DNA from: Variovorax guangxiensis
GTDB taxonomy: Bacteria > Pseudomonadota > Gammaproteobacteria > Burkholderiales > Burkholderiaceae_C
DNA length: 64,000 bases
Assembly: GCF_003952165.1 (NCBI RefSeq)
Contig: NZ_RXFT01000006.1
Coordinates: 248,001-312,000, forward strand
Direction: 5' to 3'
Positions 47,696-56,839 of this stretch are shown here, in pieces. Position 1 is the stretch's first letter. Every line of letters starts with the position of its first letter. The notes under the pieces were generated by a model that saw nothing but the letters and a program-made list of their open reading frames with translations, was not told the DNA's origin and did not search any database. The translations under genes and the position numbers were made by a program.

Positions 47696-49033
47696 CTATT
47701 CGAGGCCTTGAGGTTCGGACTCGCCGGTAAGCGATACCACGACCTCAGAAATGGTGGAAACTTCGTCTTGTCCAGTCAGAACCCGCCCTGCATGCGTCAC
47801 TGCTATCCCCGCGCTACCAACTTCGATGACGTCGCAAAGCGATGTTAGGAAGAGCAGATCGGCGCCACGCACTTCGTTCGCATCGAAGTCTTTGGCTTCG
47901 CCTTCGCTAGACGCAAGCTTCTTCCAATGCTTCGCGCCCGCGATCGCCTTTTCGTAGGTCCGAAAGAGCTCGAGCACCTTTCCTGAGTGTCTTCGACCAT
48001 CTTCGAAGTGATTCCAGTGGATGATGGTCGGCGAGCCTCCGGAGACCAAGTAGAAGGCTCGAACCTTTGAAAGCGCGATCATGTCGGCATGATTGCGGCC
48101 TCGACGGATGAGCCACACCCCATTTGGACCACGCGTGCTGATGTGCGGGACGATGCCGATCTGTTGAAGCGTGGCGTTGCCGTCGAGGCGGTGAATCGGT
48201 AGGCCTGGTTTCCCAAGGTAGAGCAGTGTCCCGCCGCACCGAATCTTAGTCCGCGCGCCATGGGCTGAATGCCAAGATCCGCCGGGTTCGAGCTTGCGCA
48301 TCAGCTTGGTCAGGGGATGGAGGAGCCGCAGGATTCCCCTCCCAGCAAGCTCATGCTCAATGAACCGTTCGACGCGAGCTTCGGATTCAAGAAAGCCGCC
48401 AGGTTCTATTGGCGCAAGCAACTTTTCGTCGAAAGGGATGAAGCTCCACTCGATCAGCCCCTTGCGGCGGAGCTTGAGCACTTCCTCCATTCGATCGACG
48501 TAGGTGCCAAGTTGTTCTGTCCGAAAGGGAATTGCGTCGATTGGTCGTTTCGCGCGGCCGGCGGATGGGTCCGGGGAGATCGAGGCTATCGCTTCGCGCC
48601 AGTCGCAGCCAGGCCCGGTCCAGATGCTTACCGCGTTAGGAAGCGCGATTCCAGAGGAATTCTTTTCTGGGGTGCCCGAATAGCAGCGAACGTAGGCTGG
48701 CGCTCCAAAGAAGGCTCTCATCATCAACCGCTGCGTCGGCTCGCTTCCCTGGATGTCGATGTTGACCACAACATCCAGATCGCCGCATTCGAGCGCGCCT
48801 CTGGCATACGAGCCGGCGACCCAGAGGCGAGTGACAGTGCAGGTCGCCGACTCTGTTCGGTCGAAGTACCAGTGCTTGAAAGAAAGCGTCTGCGTGCTGC
48901 GGCCATCCAGACGCTCGCACATGCGCTGCAGCTTCTTGGTGAACGTGTCGCGGGGGAGGCGCTTCTCGGTGGCGGCCATGAGTCTCGACATGAGAGTGGG
49001 CTGCCATCGTAGCCGGATGCCCTCGAAGCTCAC
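47696..49033 (-). CDS. Polymerase-beta-fold nucleotidyltransferase, prophage cargo
   Basis: 445 residues if started at GTG 49033; ATG 48991 would give 431. The motif WVAGSYARGALECGDLDVVVNID has the GS (74-75) and Asp85/Asp87 of the hGS-x9-DhD nucleotidyltransferase signature. The remaining 350 residues include HHNHF-like, Arg-rich and SGGSPTIIHWNHFEDGRRHSGKVLELFRTYEKAI segments I cannot assign. Located immediately inside attR and transcribed into the prophage, as expected for accessory cargo. Could be a defence or toxin-type nucleotidyltransferase; not a recognisable CBASS cyclase operon, as no effector gene is adjacent. Confidence 0.75.
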   Translation of the reverse strand: MSFEGIRLRWQPTLMSRLMAATEKRLPRDTFTKKLQRMCERLDGRSTQTLSFKHWYFDRTESATCTVTRLWVAGSYARGALECGDLDVVVNIDIQGSEPTQRLMMRAFFGAPAYVRCYSGTPEKNSSGIALPNAVSIWTGPGCDWREAIASISPDPSAGRAKRPIDAIPFRTEQLGTYVDRMEEVLKLRRKGLIEWSFIPFDEKLLAPIEPGGFLESEARVERFIEHELAGRGILRLLHPLTKLMRKLEPGGSWHSAHGARTKIRCGGTLLYLGKPGLPIHRLDGNATLQQIGIVPHISTRGPNGVWLIRRGRNHADMIALSKVRAFYLVSGGSPTIIHWNHFEDGRRHSGKVLELFRTYEKAIAGAKHWKKLASSEGEAKDFDANEVRGADLLFLTSLCDVIEVGSAGIAVTHAGRVLTGQDEVSTISEVVVSLTGESEPQGLE

Positions 49034-49090
49034 TATCGGTGATGCTTGTTTTCGTGTGCGCGAGGATCGATGGGTGGTCCGGAAAGGAAA

Positions 49091-49119
49091 AAACCTCCCA
49101 GTCTTTCGACGGGAGGTTT
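49091..49119. terminator. Bidirectional intrinsic terminator at the prophage right end
   Basis: AAACCTCCC / GGGAGGTTT with an 11-base loop, preceded by a run of A. It insulates the nucleotidyltransferase gene from tRNA transcription. Confidence 0.7.
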
Positions 49120-49195
49120 CTCTGTTTGCGGAACACGTTCTGCGATTGCGGAACAGTGCTCTTATGGAAGTAGCGCGGAAACCGCGCAGTTCCTA

Positions 49196-49250
49196 GTGTT
49201 GGTGGTGGGCCCTGAGTGACTCGAACACTCGACCTACGGATTAAGAGTCC
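49196..49250. repeat. attR, 55-bp direct repeat
   Basis: Perfect copy of 7059-7113. It covers the 3' half of tRNA-Lys from the anticodon stem to past the CCA end, so phage integration restored a complete tRNA. The new 3' flank carries GCGCGG-TTT-CCGCGC (minus strand; 49173-49187), which may replace the original terminator left at 7029-7056. Confidence 0.95.
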
Positions 49251-49278
49251 GCTGCTCTACCAACTGAGCTAAGAGCCC
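49203..49278 (-). tRNA. tRNA-Lys (CTT), prophage attachment site
   Basis: 76-nt cloverleaf on the minus strand. Acceptor GGGCTCT pairs with AGGGCCC, D arm TAGCTCAGTTGGTAGAGC, anticodon stem GCGGA/TCCGT with loop CTCTTAA (anticodon CTT), T arm GAGTG-TTCGAGT-CACTC, discriminator A, CCA encoded. The 3' half comes from the phage attP. Confidence 0.96.
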
Positions 49279-49418
49279 TTGCTTTGAAAACGTTTAGTGT
49301 TTTCTGGCAAGACCACGAGTATATCCCAGAAATCGAGCTTGTCCAAAAAATTTGTGACTTGCGGCGTTAGGATTCGTCATCGACGACGGGGCAGAGGCCC
49401 TCAACCAGGAGAACTTCG

Positions 49419-50126
49419 ATGAGCGACGCCAGCACCACGCCACATATCTTGATCACCGGCGCCGCAGGCGCACTGGGGCGCGCGGTGGCCCAGCACTTCA
49501 TCGATCAGGGCGCGCGCCTTGCGTTGGTCGACCACCATGCGGGTCGTCTGGCCGAAGTGTTCCCGGGGCTCGGCAACTCGCAGCACCTGCTCCTGTCGGG
49601 CGATGTGACTTCCACTACCGAGATGGCGGCTCTTGCGGAGCAGACGCTGAAGTCCTTCGGCCGCATCGACACGCTGGTGCACATCGCCGGCGGCTTCGAG
49701 ATGGGCGAGGCGACGCATGCGCTCACGCGTGCGAGCTGGGACCGGATGATGAATCTCAACGCCTGGTCCTTCGTCGCGGTGACGCAGGCGGTGCTGCCTT
49801 CGATGATCGAGCGGCGTGCCGGCAACGTGATCGCCGTCACCGCGAAGGTCGCGGTGCGCGGCGTGCCGGCGATGGCTGCGTACATCGCATCGAAGAGCGC
49901 ACTGCAGCGGCTGGTGGAAGCCATGGCGGCCGAGGCTGCGCCACATGGCGTCAACATCAACAGCGTGGCGCCGAGCGTGCTCGACACACCCGCAAACCGG
50001 CAGGCGATGCCCGATGCGAATCCTGCCGACTGGGTGTCGACGTCGGTTGCCGCACAGACCATCGCATTCCTCGCGTCGCCGGCTGCGGCTGCGCTGCACG
50101 GGCAGCACCTGACGCTCGATACCTGA
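49419..50126 (+). CDS. SDR family oxidoreductase
   Basis: 235 residues. TGAAGALG near the N-terminus, HIAGG in place of NNAG, and the catalytic YIASKSA. GGAGAAC is about 8 bases before the ATG. A stand-alone gene between tRNA-Lys and tRNA-Ala with its own terminator; substrate unknown. Confidence 0.92.
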   Translation: MSDASTTPHILITGAAGALGRAVAQHFIDQGARLALVDHHAGRLAEVFPGLGNSQHLLLSGDVTSTTEMAALAEQTLKSFGRIDTLVHIAGGFEMGEATHALTRASWDRMMNLNAWSFVAVTQAVLPSMIERRAGNVIAVTAKVAVRGVPAMAAYIASKSALQRLVEAMAAEAAPHGVNINSVAPSVLDTPANRQAMPDANPADWVSTSVAAQTIAFLASPAAAALHGQHLTLDT

Positions 50127-50135
50127 GCAAAAAAG

Positions 50136-50165
50136 AAAAGGCCCTGGCGGATGCCAAGGCCTTTT
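50136..50165 (+). terminator. Intrinsic terminator after the SDR gene
   Basis: AAAAGGCC-C-TGGC-GGAT-GCCA-A-GGCCTTTT: a long symmetric stem with flanking A and T runs, so it can work in both directions and also end the tRNA-Ala transcript. Confidence 0.82.
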
Positions 50166-50175
50166 CCGTGTCGGT

Positions 50176-50251
<76 letters not shown>

Positions 50252-50341
50252 AACGCAGGGCGAATTTTAACCAAAACCGCCGTTTTGGCGCATGTCGCCG
50301 TGCCAAGATGCGCGCCTCGCAAAACACGGAGCAAAGACCTC

Positions 50342-51208
50342 ATGGCCTTGTTCGATCCCGCCTGGCTGGAAGGCATGTACAACAATCTCGCGCGGGTCAA
50401 GGACCACCCCGCGTACTTCCAGCGCTGGGCCAGGGAATCCGCCGAGGCGCGCGAGACTCTGCCTGCCCGCATCGATTTGCCCTACGGCCAGGGCGTGAAC
50501 GAGACGCTCGACATCTTTCCCGCGCCGGTGCCCGATGCGCCGGTGCTGGTCTTCATTCACGGCGGCTACTGGCGTGCGATGGACAAGAAAGACCATTCCT
50601 TCATTGCTCCGGCCTTCAACGACCGCGGCATCTGCGTGGTGCAGCCCAACTATGCGCTCTGCCCCGGCACATCGGAGCAGCCGGTCACGGTGCCCGGCAT
50701 CATGCTGCAGATGGTGCGTGCGCTCGAATGGACGTGGCGCCACATCGCTGCCCACGGCGGCGATCCGTCGCGGATCACCGTGGCTGGCCACTCGGCCGGC
50801 GGCCACATGGCGGCAGCCTTGCTGGCCTGCGACTGGAAAGCGGTGGCGCCCGACCTGCCCGCGCACCTGGTGCGCAACGCGCTGTCGATCTCGGGCCTAT
50901 ACGATCTTCGTCCGCTGCAGCGCACGCCGTTCCTCGAGAACACGCTGAAGCTGACCGATGCCGACGTGCTGCGCGCAAGTCCCGCCTTATGGCCTGCGCC
51001 GAAGCGCGGCCAGCTCTACGCAGTGGCCGGCGGCGCCGAGAGCGAGGAATTCATCCGCCACAACGCAATGATCCGCGATGCGTGGGGCCGCAACACCGTG
51101 CCGGTGTGCGAGGTGCTTCCAGGGCTCAACCACTTCGACGTGGTGGACGCGCTCGCCGATCCGGCGCATGCGCTGCACCGGCATGCGGTGCAGCTCCTGG
51201 AAGCCTGA
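50342..51208 (+). CDS. Alpha/beta hydrolase, arylformamidase-like
   Basis: 288 residues. The oxyanion-hole motif HGGYW (about residues 71-75), nucleophile elbow GHSAGG, and a C-terminal GLNHFDVVDAL with the catalytic His fit the kynurenine formamidase/esterase-like branch (HGGxW). The start was chosen at ATG 50342. The substrate is not determined: formamidase or carboxylesterase are both possible, and no kynurenine-pathway gene is adjacent. Confidence 0.86.
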   Translation: MALFDPAWLEGMYNNLARVKDHPAYFQRWARESAEARETLPARIDLPYGQGVNETLDIFPAPVPDAPVLVFIHGGYWRAMDKKDHSFIAPAFNDRGICVVQPNYALCPGTSEQPVTVPGIMLQMVRALEWTWRHIAAHGGDPSRITVAGHSAGGHMAAALLACDWKAVAPDLPAHLVRNALSISGLYDLRPLQRTPFLENTLKLTDADVLRASPALWPAPKRGQLYAVAGGAESEEFIRHNAMIRDAWGRNTVPVCEVLPGLNHFDVVDALADPAHALHRHAVQLLEA

Positions 51209-51224
51209 AGCCTGAGGAAGCCAG

Positions 51225-52202
51225 TTACATCAGCAGGTGTTCGCCGGCGTTGTCGCCGCCGAGCGTCACGTAGTTGACCTTGCGGATGTCCATCAGCGCG
51301 CGGCCGCCGGCGTAGCTGATCGAGCTCTGCACGTCCTGCTCCATCTCGATCAGCGTGTCGGCCAGCTTGCCCTTGACGGGTTCGAGGATGCGCTTGCCTT
51401 CGACATGCTTGTACTCGCCCTTGTTGAAGTCGCTGGCCGAGCCGTAGTACTCCTTGAAGAGCTTGCCGTCGACCTCGACGGTCTTGCCCGGCGACTCCTC
51501 GTGCCCCGCGAACAGCGAGCCGATCATGACCATCGACGCGCCGAAGCGCACGCTCTTGGCGATGTCGCCGTGGTCGCGGATGCCGCCGTCGGCAATGATC
51601 GGCTTGGTCGCCACGCGGGCGCACCACTTCAGCGCCGACAGCTGCCAGCCACCCGTGCCGAACCCGGTCTTGAGCTTGGTGATGCAGACCTTGCCCGGGC
51701 CGATGCCGACCTTCGTCGCGTCGGCGCCCCAGTTCTCGAGGTCGATCACCGCCTCCGGCGTGCCGACGTTGCCTGCGATCACGAAGGTCTTCGGCAGCTT
51801 CTGCTTGAGGTAGCCGATCATGTTCTTCACGCTGTCGGCGTGGCCGTGCGCGATGTCGATCGTGACGTACTCGGGCACGAGGCCCTGGGCCACCAGCTGG
51901 TCGACGGTGTCGTAGTCGGCCTTCTTCACGCCCAGCGAGATGGAGGCGAATACGCCCTTGCCCTGCATGTCCTTGACGAACTTGACGTTGTCGAGGTCGA
52001 AGCGGTGCATCACGTAGAAGTAGCCGTTCTGCGCCAGCCACAGGCAGATCGACTCGTCGACCACCGTCTTCATGTTGGCGGGAACCACCGGCAGGCGGAA
52101 GCAGCGCTCGCCCAGCGTGACGCTGGTGTCGCACTCGGAACGGCTCTCCACGCGGCACTTGCGCGGGAGGAGGAGGATGTTGTCGTAATCGAAAATCTGC
52201 AT
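51225..52202 (-). CDS. guaC: GMP reductase
   Basis: 325 residues from the ATG at 52202 (AGGAG upstream). IMPDH/GMPR barrel: [15 protein letters not shown] start, [13 protein letters not shown], catalytic Cys173 in [25 protein letters not shown], and [37 protein letters not shown]. There is no CBS pair, which together with the length separates it from IMP dehydrogenase. It converts GMP to IMP with NADPH. A terminator-like hairpin lies in its leader (52294-52324). Confidence 0.94.
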   Translation of the reverse strand: MQIFDYDNILLLPRKCRVESRSECDTSVTLGERCFRLPVVPANMKTVVDESICLWLAQNGYFYVMHRFDLDNVKFVKDMQGKGVFASISLGVKKADYDTVDQLVAQGLVPEYVTIDIAHGHADSVKNMIGYLKQKLPKTFVIAGNVGTPEAVIDLENWGADATKVGIGPGKVCITKLKTGFGTGGWQLSALKWCARVATKPIIADGGIRDHGDIAKSVRFGASMVMIGSLFAGHEESPGKTVEVDGKLFKEYYGSASDFNKGEYKHVEGKRILEPVKGKLADTLIEMEQDVQSSISYAGGRALMDIRKVNYVTLGGDNAGEHLLM

Positions 52203-52293
52203 GACCAGGCTCCTGAAGAGAATCGTTGAAAGAAACGAATGAGCGCTTGGTCCGGCCGGCTTTCGCGGTGCGTTTCGCAAAGGAAACGCCCAC

Positions 52294-52324
52294 AAAAAAC
52301 CGGGCGCAAGAAACTTGGGCCCGG
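52294..52324 (-). terminator. Terminator-like hairpin in the guaC leader (possible attenuator)
   Basis: On the minus strand CCGGGC-13 nt-GCCCGG is followed by TTTTTTG, about 90 bases before the guaC start. A 12-codon frame ([12 protein letters not shown], 52334-52372) precedes it and a second hairpin GCGTTTC/GAAACGC (52270-52289) follows. No other minus-strand gene ends here. Confidence 0.55.
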
Positions 52325-52408
52325 TGATTGATTTTACGCGGACTCGCGAAGCCGGGTCTTCCGCCTCGTCATATAACCCGCATACGCCGTGGTTTCTACA
52401 ATTGGGGG

Positions 52409-54829
52409 ATGTTGTTTAACGATCCCGCGGCCGACGCCAACCCCCCAGCGCTGCCGCTGCTGCAGAACCTGAACGCGGAGCAGCTCGCCGCGGTCACGTT
52501 GCCCGAAGGCAACGCTCTCATCCTCGCAGGCGCCGGCTCCGGCAAGACGCGCGTGCTCACCACCCGCATCGCCTGGCTGCTGCAGACCGGCCAGGTCTCC
52601 GCAGGCGGCATCCTCGCCGTGACCTTCACCAACAAGGCCGCCAAGGAAATGATGACGCGCCTGACGGCGATGCTGCCCGTCAACGTGCGCGGCATGTGGA
52701 TCGGCACCTTCCACGGCCTTTGCAACCGCCTGTTGCGCGCGCACTGGAAGCTGGCCAACCTGCCTTCCACCTTCCAGATCCTCGACACGCAGGACCAGCT
52801 CTCGGCCATCAAGCGCCTGATGAAGCAGTTCAACGTCGACGACGAGCGCTTTCCCGCCAAGCAGACCCAGTGGTTCATCGCCGGCGCCAAGGAAGACGGC
52901 CTGCGCCCCGACGCCATCGAGGTGCGCAACGACGACGACCGCAAGAAGGTCGAGCTCTACCGCCTGTACGAGGAGCAGTGCCAGCGCGAGGGCGTGGTCG
53001 ACTTCGGCGAACTCATGCTGCGCAGCTATGAACTGCTGCGTGACAACGAACCCGTGCGCGAGCACTACCAGCGGCGCTTCCGCCACATCCTGATCGACGA
53101 GTTCCAGGACACCAACCGCCTGCAGTACGCGTGGATCAAGATGCTCGCCGGCAACACCGTCGAGGGCCGGTTCGTTCCGGGCCAGCACAACAGTGTGATC
53201 GCCGTGGGCGACGACGACCAGAGCATCTACGCCTTTCGCGGCGCGCGCGTGGGCAACATGACCGACTTCGTGCGCGAGTTCGACGTGCGCCACCAGATCA
53301 AGCTGGAGCAGAACTACCGCAGCTACAGCAACATCCTCGATTCCGCCAACGAGCTCATCGGCCACAACAAGAAGCGACTGGGCAAGAACCTGCGCACCGA
53401 CCAGGGCCCCGGCGAGCCCGTGCGCGTGTACGAGGCACCCACCGACCTCGCCGAGGCGCAGTGGATGGTCGAGGAAATGCGCCAGCTCGTGCGCGACGGC
53501 TACGAGCGCAAGGAAATGGCCGTGCTCTACCGCAGCAACGCGCAGAGCCGGGTGATCGAAACCGCGCTCTTCAATGCCTCCGTGCCGTACCGCGTGTATG
53601 GCGGCCTGCGTTTCTTCGAGCGCGCGGAAATCAAGCATGCACTGGCCTACCTGCGCCTGCTGGAGAACAAGGACGACGACACCAGCTTCCTGCGCGTCGT
53701 CAACTTCCCGCCGCGCGGCATCGGAGCGCGCACCCTCGAAACCCTGCAGGACGCGGCGCGTGCCGCCAACCGTTCGCTGCACGACGCGGTGAGCGTGGTC
53801 GGCGGCAAGGCGGGCGCCAACCTCACCGGCTTCGTCGCCAAGATCGACGTGCTGCGCGAGCAGACCCAGGGCGCGAGCCTGCGCGAGATCATCGAACTGG
53901 TGCTCGACCACAGCGGGTTGGTGGAGCACTACAGGGCCGACCGCGAAGGCGCCGACCGCATCGAGAACCTGGACGAACTGGTGAACGCGGCCGAAAGCTT
54001 CGTCACGCAGGAAGGCTTCGGCCGCGACGCTGTGGCGCTGCCGGTCGACGAACTGCGCCAGTCGCCCGCGAGCCAGGGCCTGGACCCGAACCGTCCGGTG
54101 CTCGGCGAGCCGCTCGCGCCCGACGCCGAAACCGGCGAAACGCTGAGCCCGCTGGCCGCCTTCCTCACGCACGCCGCGCTCGAGTCGGGCGACAACCAGG
54201 CGCAGGCGGGCCAGGACGCGGTGCAGCTCATGACCGTGCACGCCGCCAAGGGCCTCGAGTTCGACTGCGTGTTCATCACCGGCATGGAAGAGGGCCTGTT
54301 CCCGCACGAGAACTCGATGAGCGACTTCGAGGCGCTGGAAGAAGAGCGCCGGCTGATGTACGTGGCGATCACGCGCGCCCGCAAGCGCCTGTACCTGAGC
54401 CACTCGCAGACCCGCATGCTGCATGGCCAGACCCGCTACAACGTGAAGAGCCGCTTCTTCGACGAACTGCCCGAGGGCGCCCTCAAGTGGCTCACGCCCA
54501 AGAACCAGGGTTTCGCGCCCTCGGCCTTCGGCTATGGCGGCGGCTACGGCAGCACGCGCGGCGGCTCGGGCGGCTACGGTGGCGGCTACGGCGGCAGTTC
54601 AGGCGGAAGCCGTGACAAGGACACCTTCTCCAGCCCGCCCGTGCCGCCGCAGAAGGCCGCGCCTTCGCACGGCCTGCGCTCGGGCATGCAGGTGTTCCAC
54701 AACAAGTTCGGCGAAGGCACGGTGACCGCGCTGGAGGGCACCGGGGACGATGCGCGCGCGCAGGTCAAGTTCGCGCGCCACGGCGTGAAGTGGCTGGCGC
54801 TGTCGGTGGCCAAGCTCACGCCGATCTGA
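52409..54829 (+). CDS. uvrD: UvrD/Rep-family DNA helicase
   Basis: 806 residues from the ATG at 52409. SF1A helicase motifs: Q-motif LNAEQLAAV, Walker A GAGSGKT, Ia [71 protein letters not shown]. The C-terminal region has a Gly/Tyr-rich linker ([21 protein letters not shown]) and an end domain [16 protein letters not shown] typical of UvrD/PcrA. Functions in mismatch and excision repair. Rep or PcrA naming is an alternative. Confidence 0.93.
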   Translation: MLFNDPAADANPPALPLLQNLNAEQLAAVTLPEGNALILAGAGSGKTRVLTTRIAWLLQTGQVSAGGILAVTFTNKAAKEMMTRLTAMLPVNVRGMWIGTFHGLCNRLLRAHWKLANLPSTFQILDTQDQLSAIKRLMKQFNVDDERFPAKQTQWFIAGAKEDGLRPDAIEVRNDDDRKKVELYRLYEEQCQREGVVDFGELMLRSYELLRDNEPVREHYQRRFRHILIDEFQDTNRLQYAWIKMLAGNTVEGRFVPGQHNSVIAVGDDDQSIYAFRGARVGNMTDFVREFDVRHQIKLEQNYRSYSNILDSANELIGHNKKRLGKNLRTDQGPGEPVRVYEAPTDLAEAQWMVEEMRQLVRDGYERKEMAVLYRSNAQSRVIETALFNASVPYRVYGGLRFFERAEIKHALAYLRLLENKDDDTSFLRVVNFPPRGIGARTLETLQDAARAANRSLHDAVSVVGGKAGANLTGFVAKIDVLREQTQGASLREIIELVLDHSGLVEHYRADREGADRIENLDELVNAAESFVTQEGFGRDAVALPVDELRQSPASQGLDPNRPVLGEPLAPDAETGETLSPLAAFLTHAALESGDNQAQAGQDAVQLMTVHAAKGLEFDCVFITGMEEGLFPHENSMSDFEALEEERRLMYVAITRARKRLYLSHSQTRMLHGQTRYNVKSRFFDELPEGALKWLTPKNQGFAPSAFGYGGGYGSTRGGSGGYGGGYGGSSGGSRDKDTFSSPPVPPQKAAPSHGLRSGMQVFHNKFGEGTVTALEGTGDDARAQVKFARHGVKWLALSVAKLTPI

Positions 54830-54869
54830 TCCGGCGCTGCCCGGCGGGTGCCTGCTGCGTCGGCGGCGT

Positions 54870-55709
54870 TCAGTCGGGATAGAAGGTGTCGCGGAAGGTG
54901 AACCAGTTCGACGCCTGCGTCATCGCCGCAAGCGTCAGCACCGTGCCGAGCATCAGCAGGTTGCCGGCCGTCATCGCGCCGCTGCCGGAGCCCAGCGAGC
55001 CCACGCCGATCACGATGGTGCCGACCAGCGCCGCCGCCAGCAGGCCGAGCAGCAGCACGCCGCACCACGCCAGCCAGTACAGCGCATAGGCGCCGAAGTT
55101 GCGGAACATCGCGACCAGGCTGAAGAAGATGCTCTTCACCGGCTCCACCCGGTGCCAGTGGACCAGCGCAGGCGCATGCCAGATGGCGGCGATCAGCGGC
55201 AGCGTCAGGCACATCTGCAGCAGGTTGGCCACCTGGAACCGGCTGCTCTCCATGACTTCCTTGGCTGGAGCCTCCCCGGCGAAATAGCTGCGCATGAACT
55301 GGCCGCCATCGACGACCGCGGTCACGAACACCGTCAGCAGGCAATACACAGCCGAGATCACGCCCAGCACCGCCAGCGAGCGCCATTCGGCCCGCATGGC
55401 CTGTGCCACCGACAGGAACATGAGCGCGCCGGTCGGCCTCCTTGGGCCGGCCGTGCCGTCATCCGCCGCGGCCTTGTCGTTCGCCGAGGCGTCGGCCACC
55501 GAGGCCGCGACCATGAAGCCCAGCGTGGAGAAGGGCAGCAGCACGAACGGAAGGAACCTGCCGATCACAGGCAGCTGCGAGATCGTCGAGATCAGCGCCA
55601 TGAACAGCATGAACAGCGACACGAAGGCCAGTGGTTGCCGCCAGAAGTTCCGGAGTCCGAGGCGGACCCATTCCACGCCGGTTCGCGCCGGCACGAGGTT
55701 GAGTTTCAT
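54870..55709 (-). CDS. BPSS1780-type multi-pass membrane protein
   Basis: 279 residues with six or so hydrophobic segments. The opening VPARTGVEWVRLGLRNFWRQPLAFVSLFMLFM and ending SNWFTFRDTFYPD are as in the BPSS1780 family conserved in beta-proteobacteria. It lies just downstream of homoserine kinase on the same strand (9-bp gap), hence probably co-transcribed. Function unknown. Confidence 0.85.
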   Translation of the reverse strand: MKLNLVPARTGVEWVRLGLRNFWRQPLAFVSLFMLFMALISTISQLPVIGRFLPFVLLPFSTLGFMVAASVADASANDKAAADDGTAGPRRPTGALMFLSVAQAMRAEWRSLAVLGVISAVYCLLTVFVTAVVDGGQFMRSYFAGEAPAKEVMESSRFQVANLLQMCLTLPLIAAIWHAPALVHWHRVEPVKSIFFSLVAMFRNFGAYALYWLAWCGVLLLGLLAAALVGTIVIGVGSLGSGSGAMTAGNLLMLGTVLTLAAMTQASNWFTFRDTFYPD

Positions 55710-55718
55710 GTGTGAAGG

Positions 55719-56777
55719 TCAGGCAGCCAGCAGCGGCTCGAGGGCCTGCGCCATGGCGTGCGGATGTGTGGCGCGCTCGCGCAGCACGCGCTCGAAGTGC
55801 GTGGGGTCATGGGGCTTGAGCATGCTCGCCTCGCGCGGCAGATGGAAGTCCCACAGGCGCGAGATCCAGAAGCGCAGCGCCGCCGCGCGCAGCATCGCGG
55901 GCAGCAGGGCGCGCTCGGGCGCGTTCAGCGTGCGCACGGACTCGTAGGCCGAGAGCAGCGCGTCTGCGCGCTCGGGGTCGTGGCGGCCGGTGGACAGGTC
56001 GATGGCCCAGTCGTTCAGGCACACGGCCAGGTCGAACAGCCAGGTGTCGGTACCGGCGAAATAGAAGTCGAACACGCCGGTCAGGCGCGGGGCGGCGCCG
56101 GGCTCGCCGTCGGTCGCGAACATCACGTTGTCGCGGAACATGTCGGCGTGCACCGGACCGCGCGGCAGCGCCGCATAGGCCGACGACTCGGCGACGTGGT
56201 TCTGGTAGGCCAGCTCTGCGCGCAGCAGGGCGGCCTGGTGCTCCTCGATGTACGGCAGCACCACCGGCACCGTCTCGTTCCACCAGGGCAGGCCGCGCAG
56301 GTTCGGCTGGATGCGGGGGTAGTCGCGCCCCGCGAGATGCATGCGCGCCAGCATCGAGCCCAGTTCGGTGCAGTGCGCAGCGGTGGGGGCCAGTTCGCTG
56401 CGGCCCGAGAGCTTCTGCACAACGGCAGCAGGCTTTCCGGCCACGAGGTGCAGCAGGTCGCACGAAGCCTCGGCGGGCACCGGCGGCTGGCCCTTGCGCG
56501 GCTTGCCGGCGGCTTCGAGCTCGGGCAGTGCGACTGGCGCGGGCACCGGCAGGCCTGCGTCCGCCAGATGCTTCATCAGACAAAGGTAGTAGGGCAGCTG
56601 CTCGGCGCTCAGGCGCTCGAACAGCGTCAGCACGAACTCGCCGGACTCGGTGGTCGCGAAATAGTTGGTGTTCTCGATGCCGCCCTCGATGCCGCGCAGC
56701 TCGCGCAGCGGGCCCAGGCCCAGGCTCTGGACGAGCGCGTCGGCCTCGCCGAAGCCGACTTCGGTAAAAACTGCCAT
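55719..56777 (-). CDS. thrB: Homoserine kinase (APH-fold type)
   Basis: 352 residues. Aminoglycoside phosphotransferase-like kinase of the ThrB type II: GIEGGIENTNYFATTESGEFVLTLFE (nucleotide loop region), LPRGPVHADMFRDNVMF (catalytic HxDxxxxN), and GVFDFYFAGTDTWLFDLAVCLNDW (metal-binding Asp). Phosphorylates homoserine in threonine biosynthesis. Neighbours DUF2782-like and polA genes are a usual beta-proteobacterial context. Confidence 0.92.
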   Translation of the reverse strand: MAVFTEVGFGEADALVQSLGLGPLRELRGIEGGIENTNYFATTESGEFVLTLFERLSAEQLPYYLCLMKHLADAGLPVPAPVALPELEAAGKPRKGQPPVPAEASCDLLHLVAGKPAAVVQKLSGRSELAPTAAHCTELGSMLARMHLAGRDYPRIQPNLRGLPWWNETVPVVLPYIEEHQAALLRAELAYQNHVAESSAYAALPRGPVHADMFRDNVMFATDGEPGAAPRLTGVFDFYFAGTDTWLFDLAVCLNDWAIDLSTGRHDPERADALLSAYESVRTLNAPERALLPAMLRAAALRFWISRLWDFHLPREASMLKPHDPTHFERVLRERATHPHAMAQALEPLLAA

Positions 56778-56839
56778 GGCGGTAGGTACTCAGCGCCGCA
56801 TTGCTGCCGCGAAAACCAGAACGGAAGACCTCATTGCGG

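Larger units (their letters stand above)
7059..49250. mobile_element. Complete-looking temperate podovirus-like prophage
   Basis: A 42.2-kb segment is bounded by a perfect 55-bp direct repeat, the right copy of which is the 3' half of an intact tRNA-Lys. Inside are integrase, CI/Cro switch, CII-like activator, replication genes, terminase, P22-like portal, scaffold, N4-gp56-type coat, lysis cassette with Rz/Rz1, tail and ejection proteins. No tape measure-plus-sheath set of a myovirus and no siphovirus tail module was seen. Portal type and large ejection proteins point to a short-tailed phage related in style to BPP-1 and BcepC6B; that comparison is from memory. All core genes appear intact. 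Confidence 0.93.

Noticed and set aside
48269..49012. 247-codon plus-strand frame inside the nucleotidyltransferase gene
   Set aside because: Antisense shadow; the minus-strand frame carries the conserved motif.
47696..49033. CBASS cyclase
   Set aside because: The nucleotidyltransferase motif is present, but no effector, Cap2/Cap3 or HORMA/TRIP13 genes are adjacent and the C-terminal region was not recognisable as CD-NTase.
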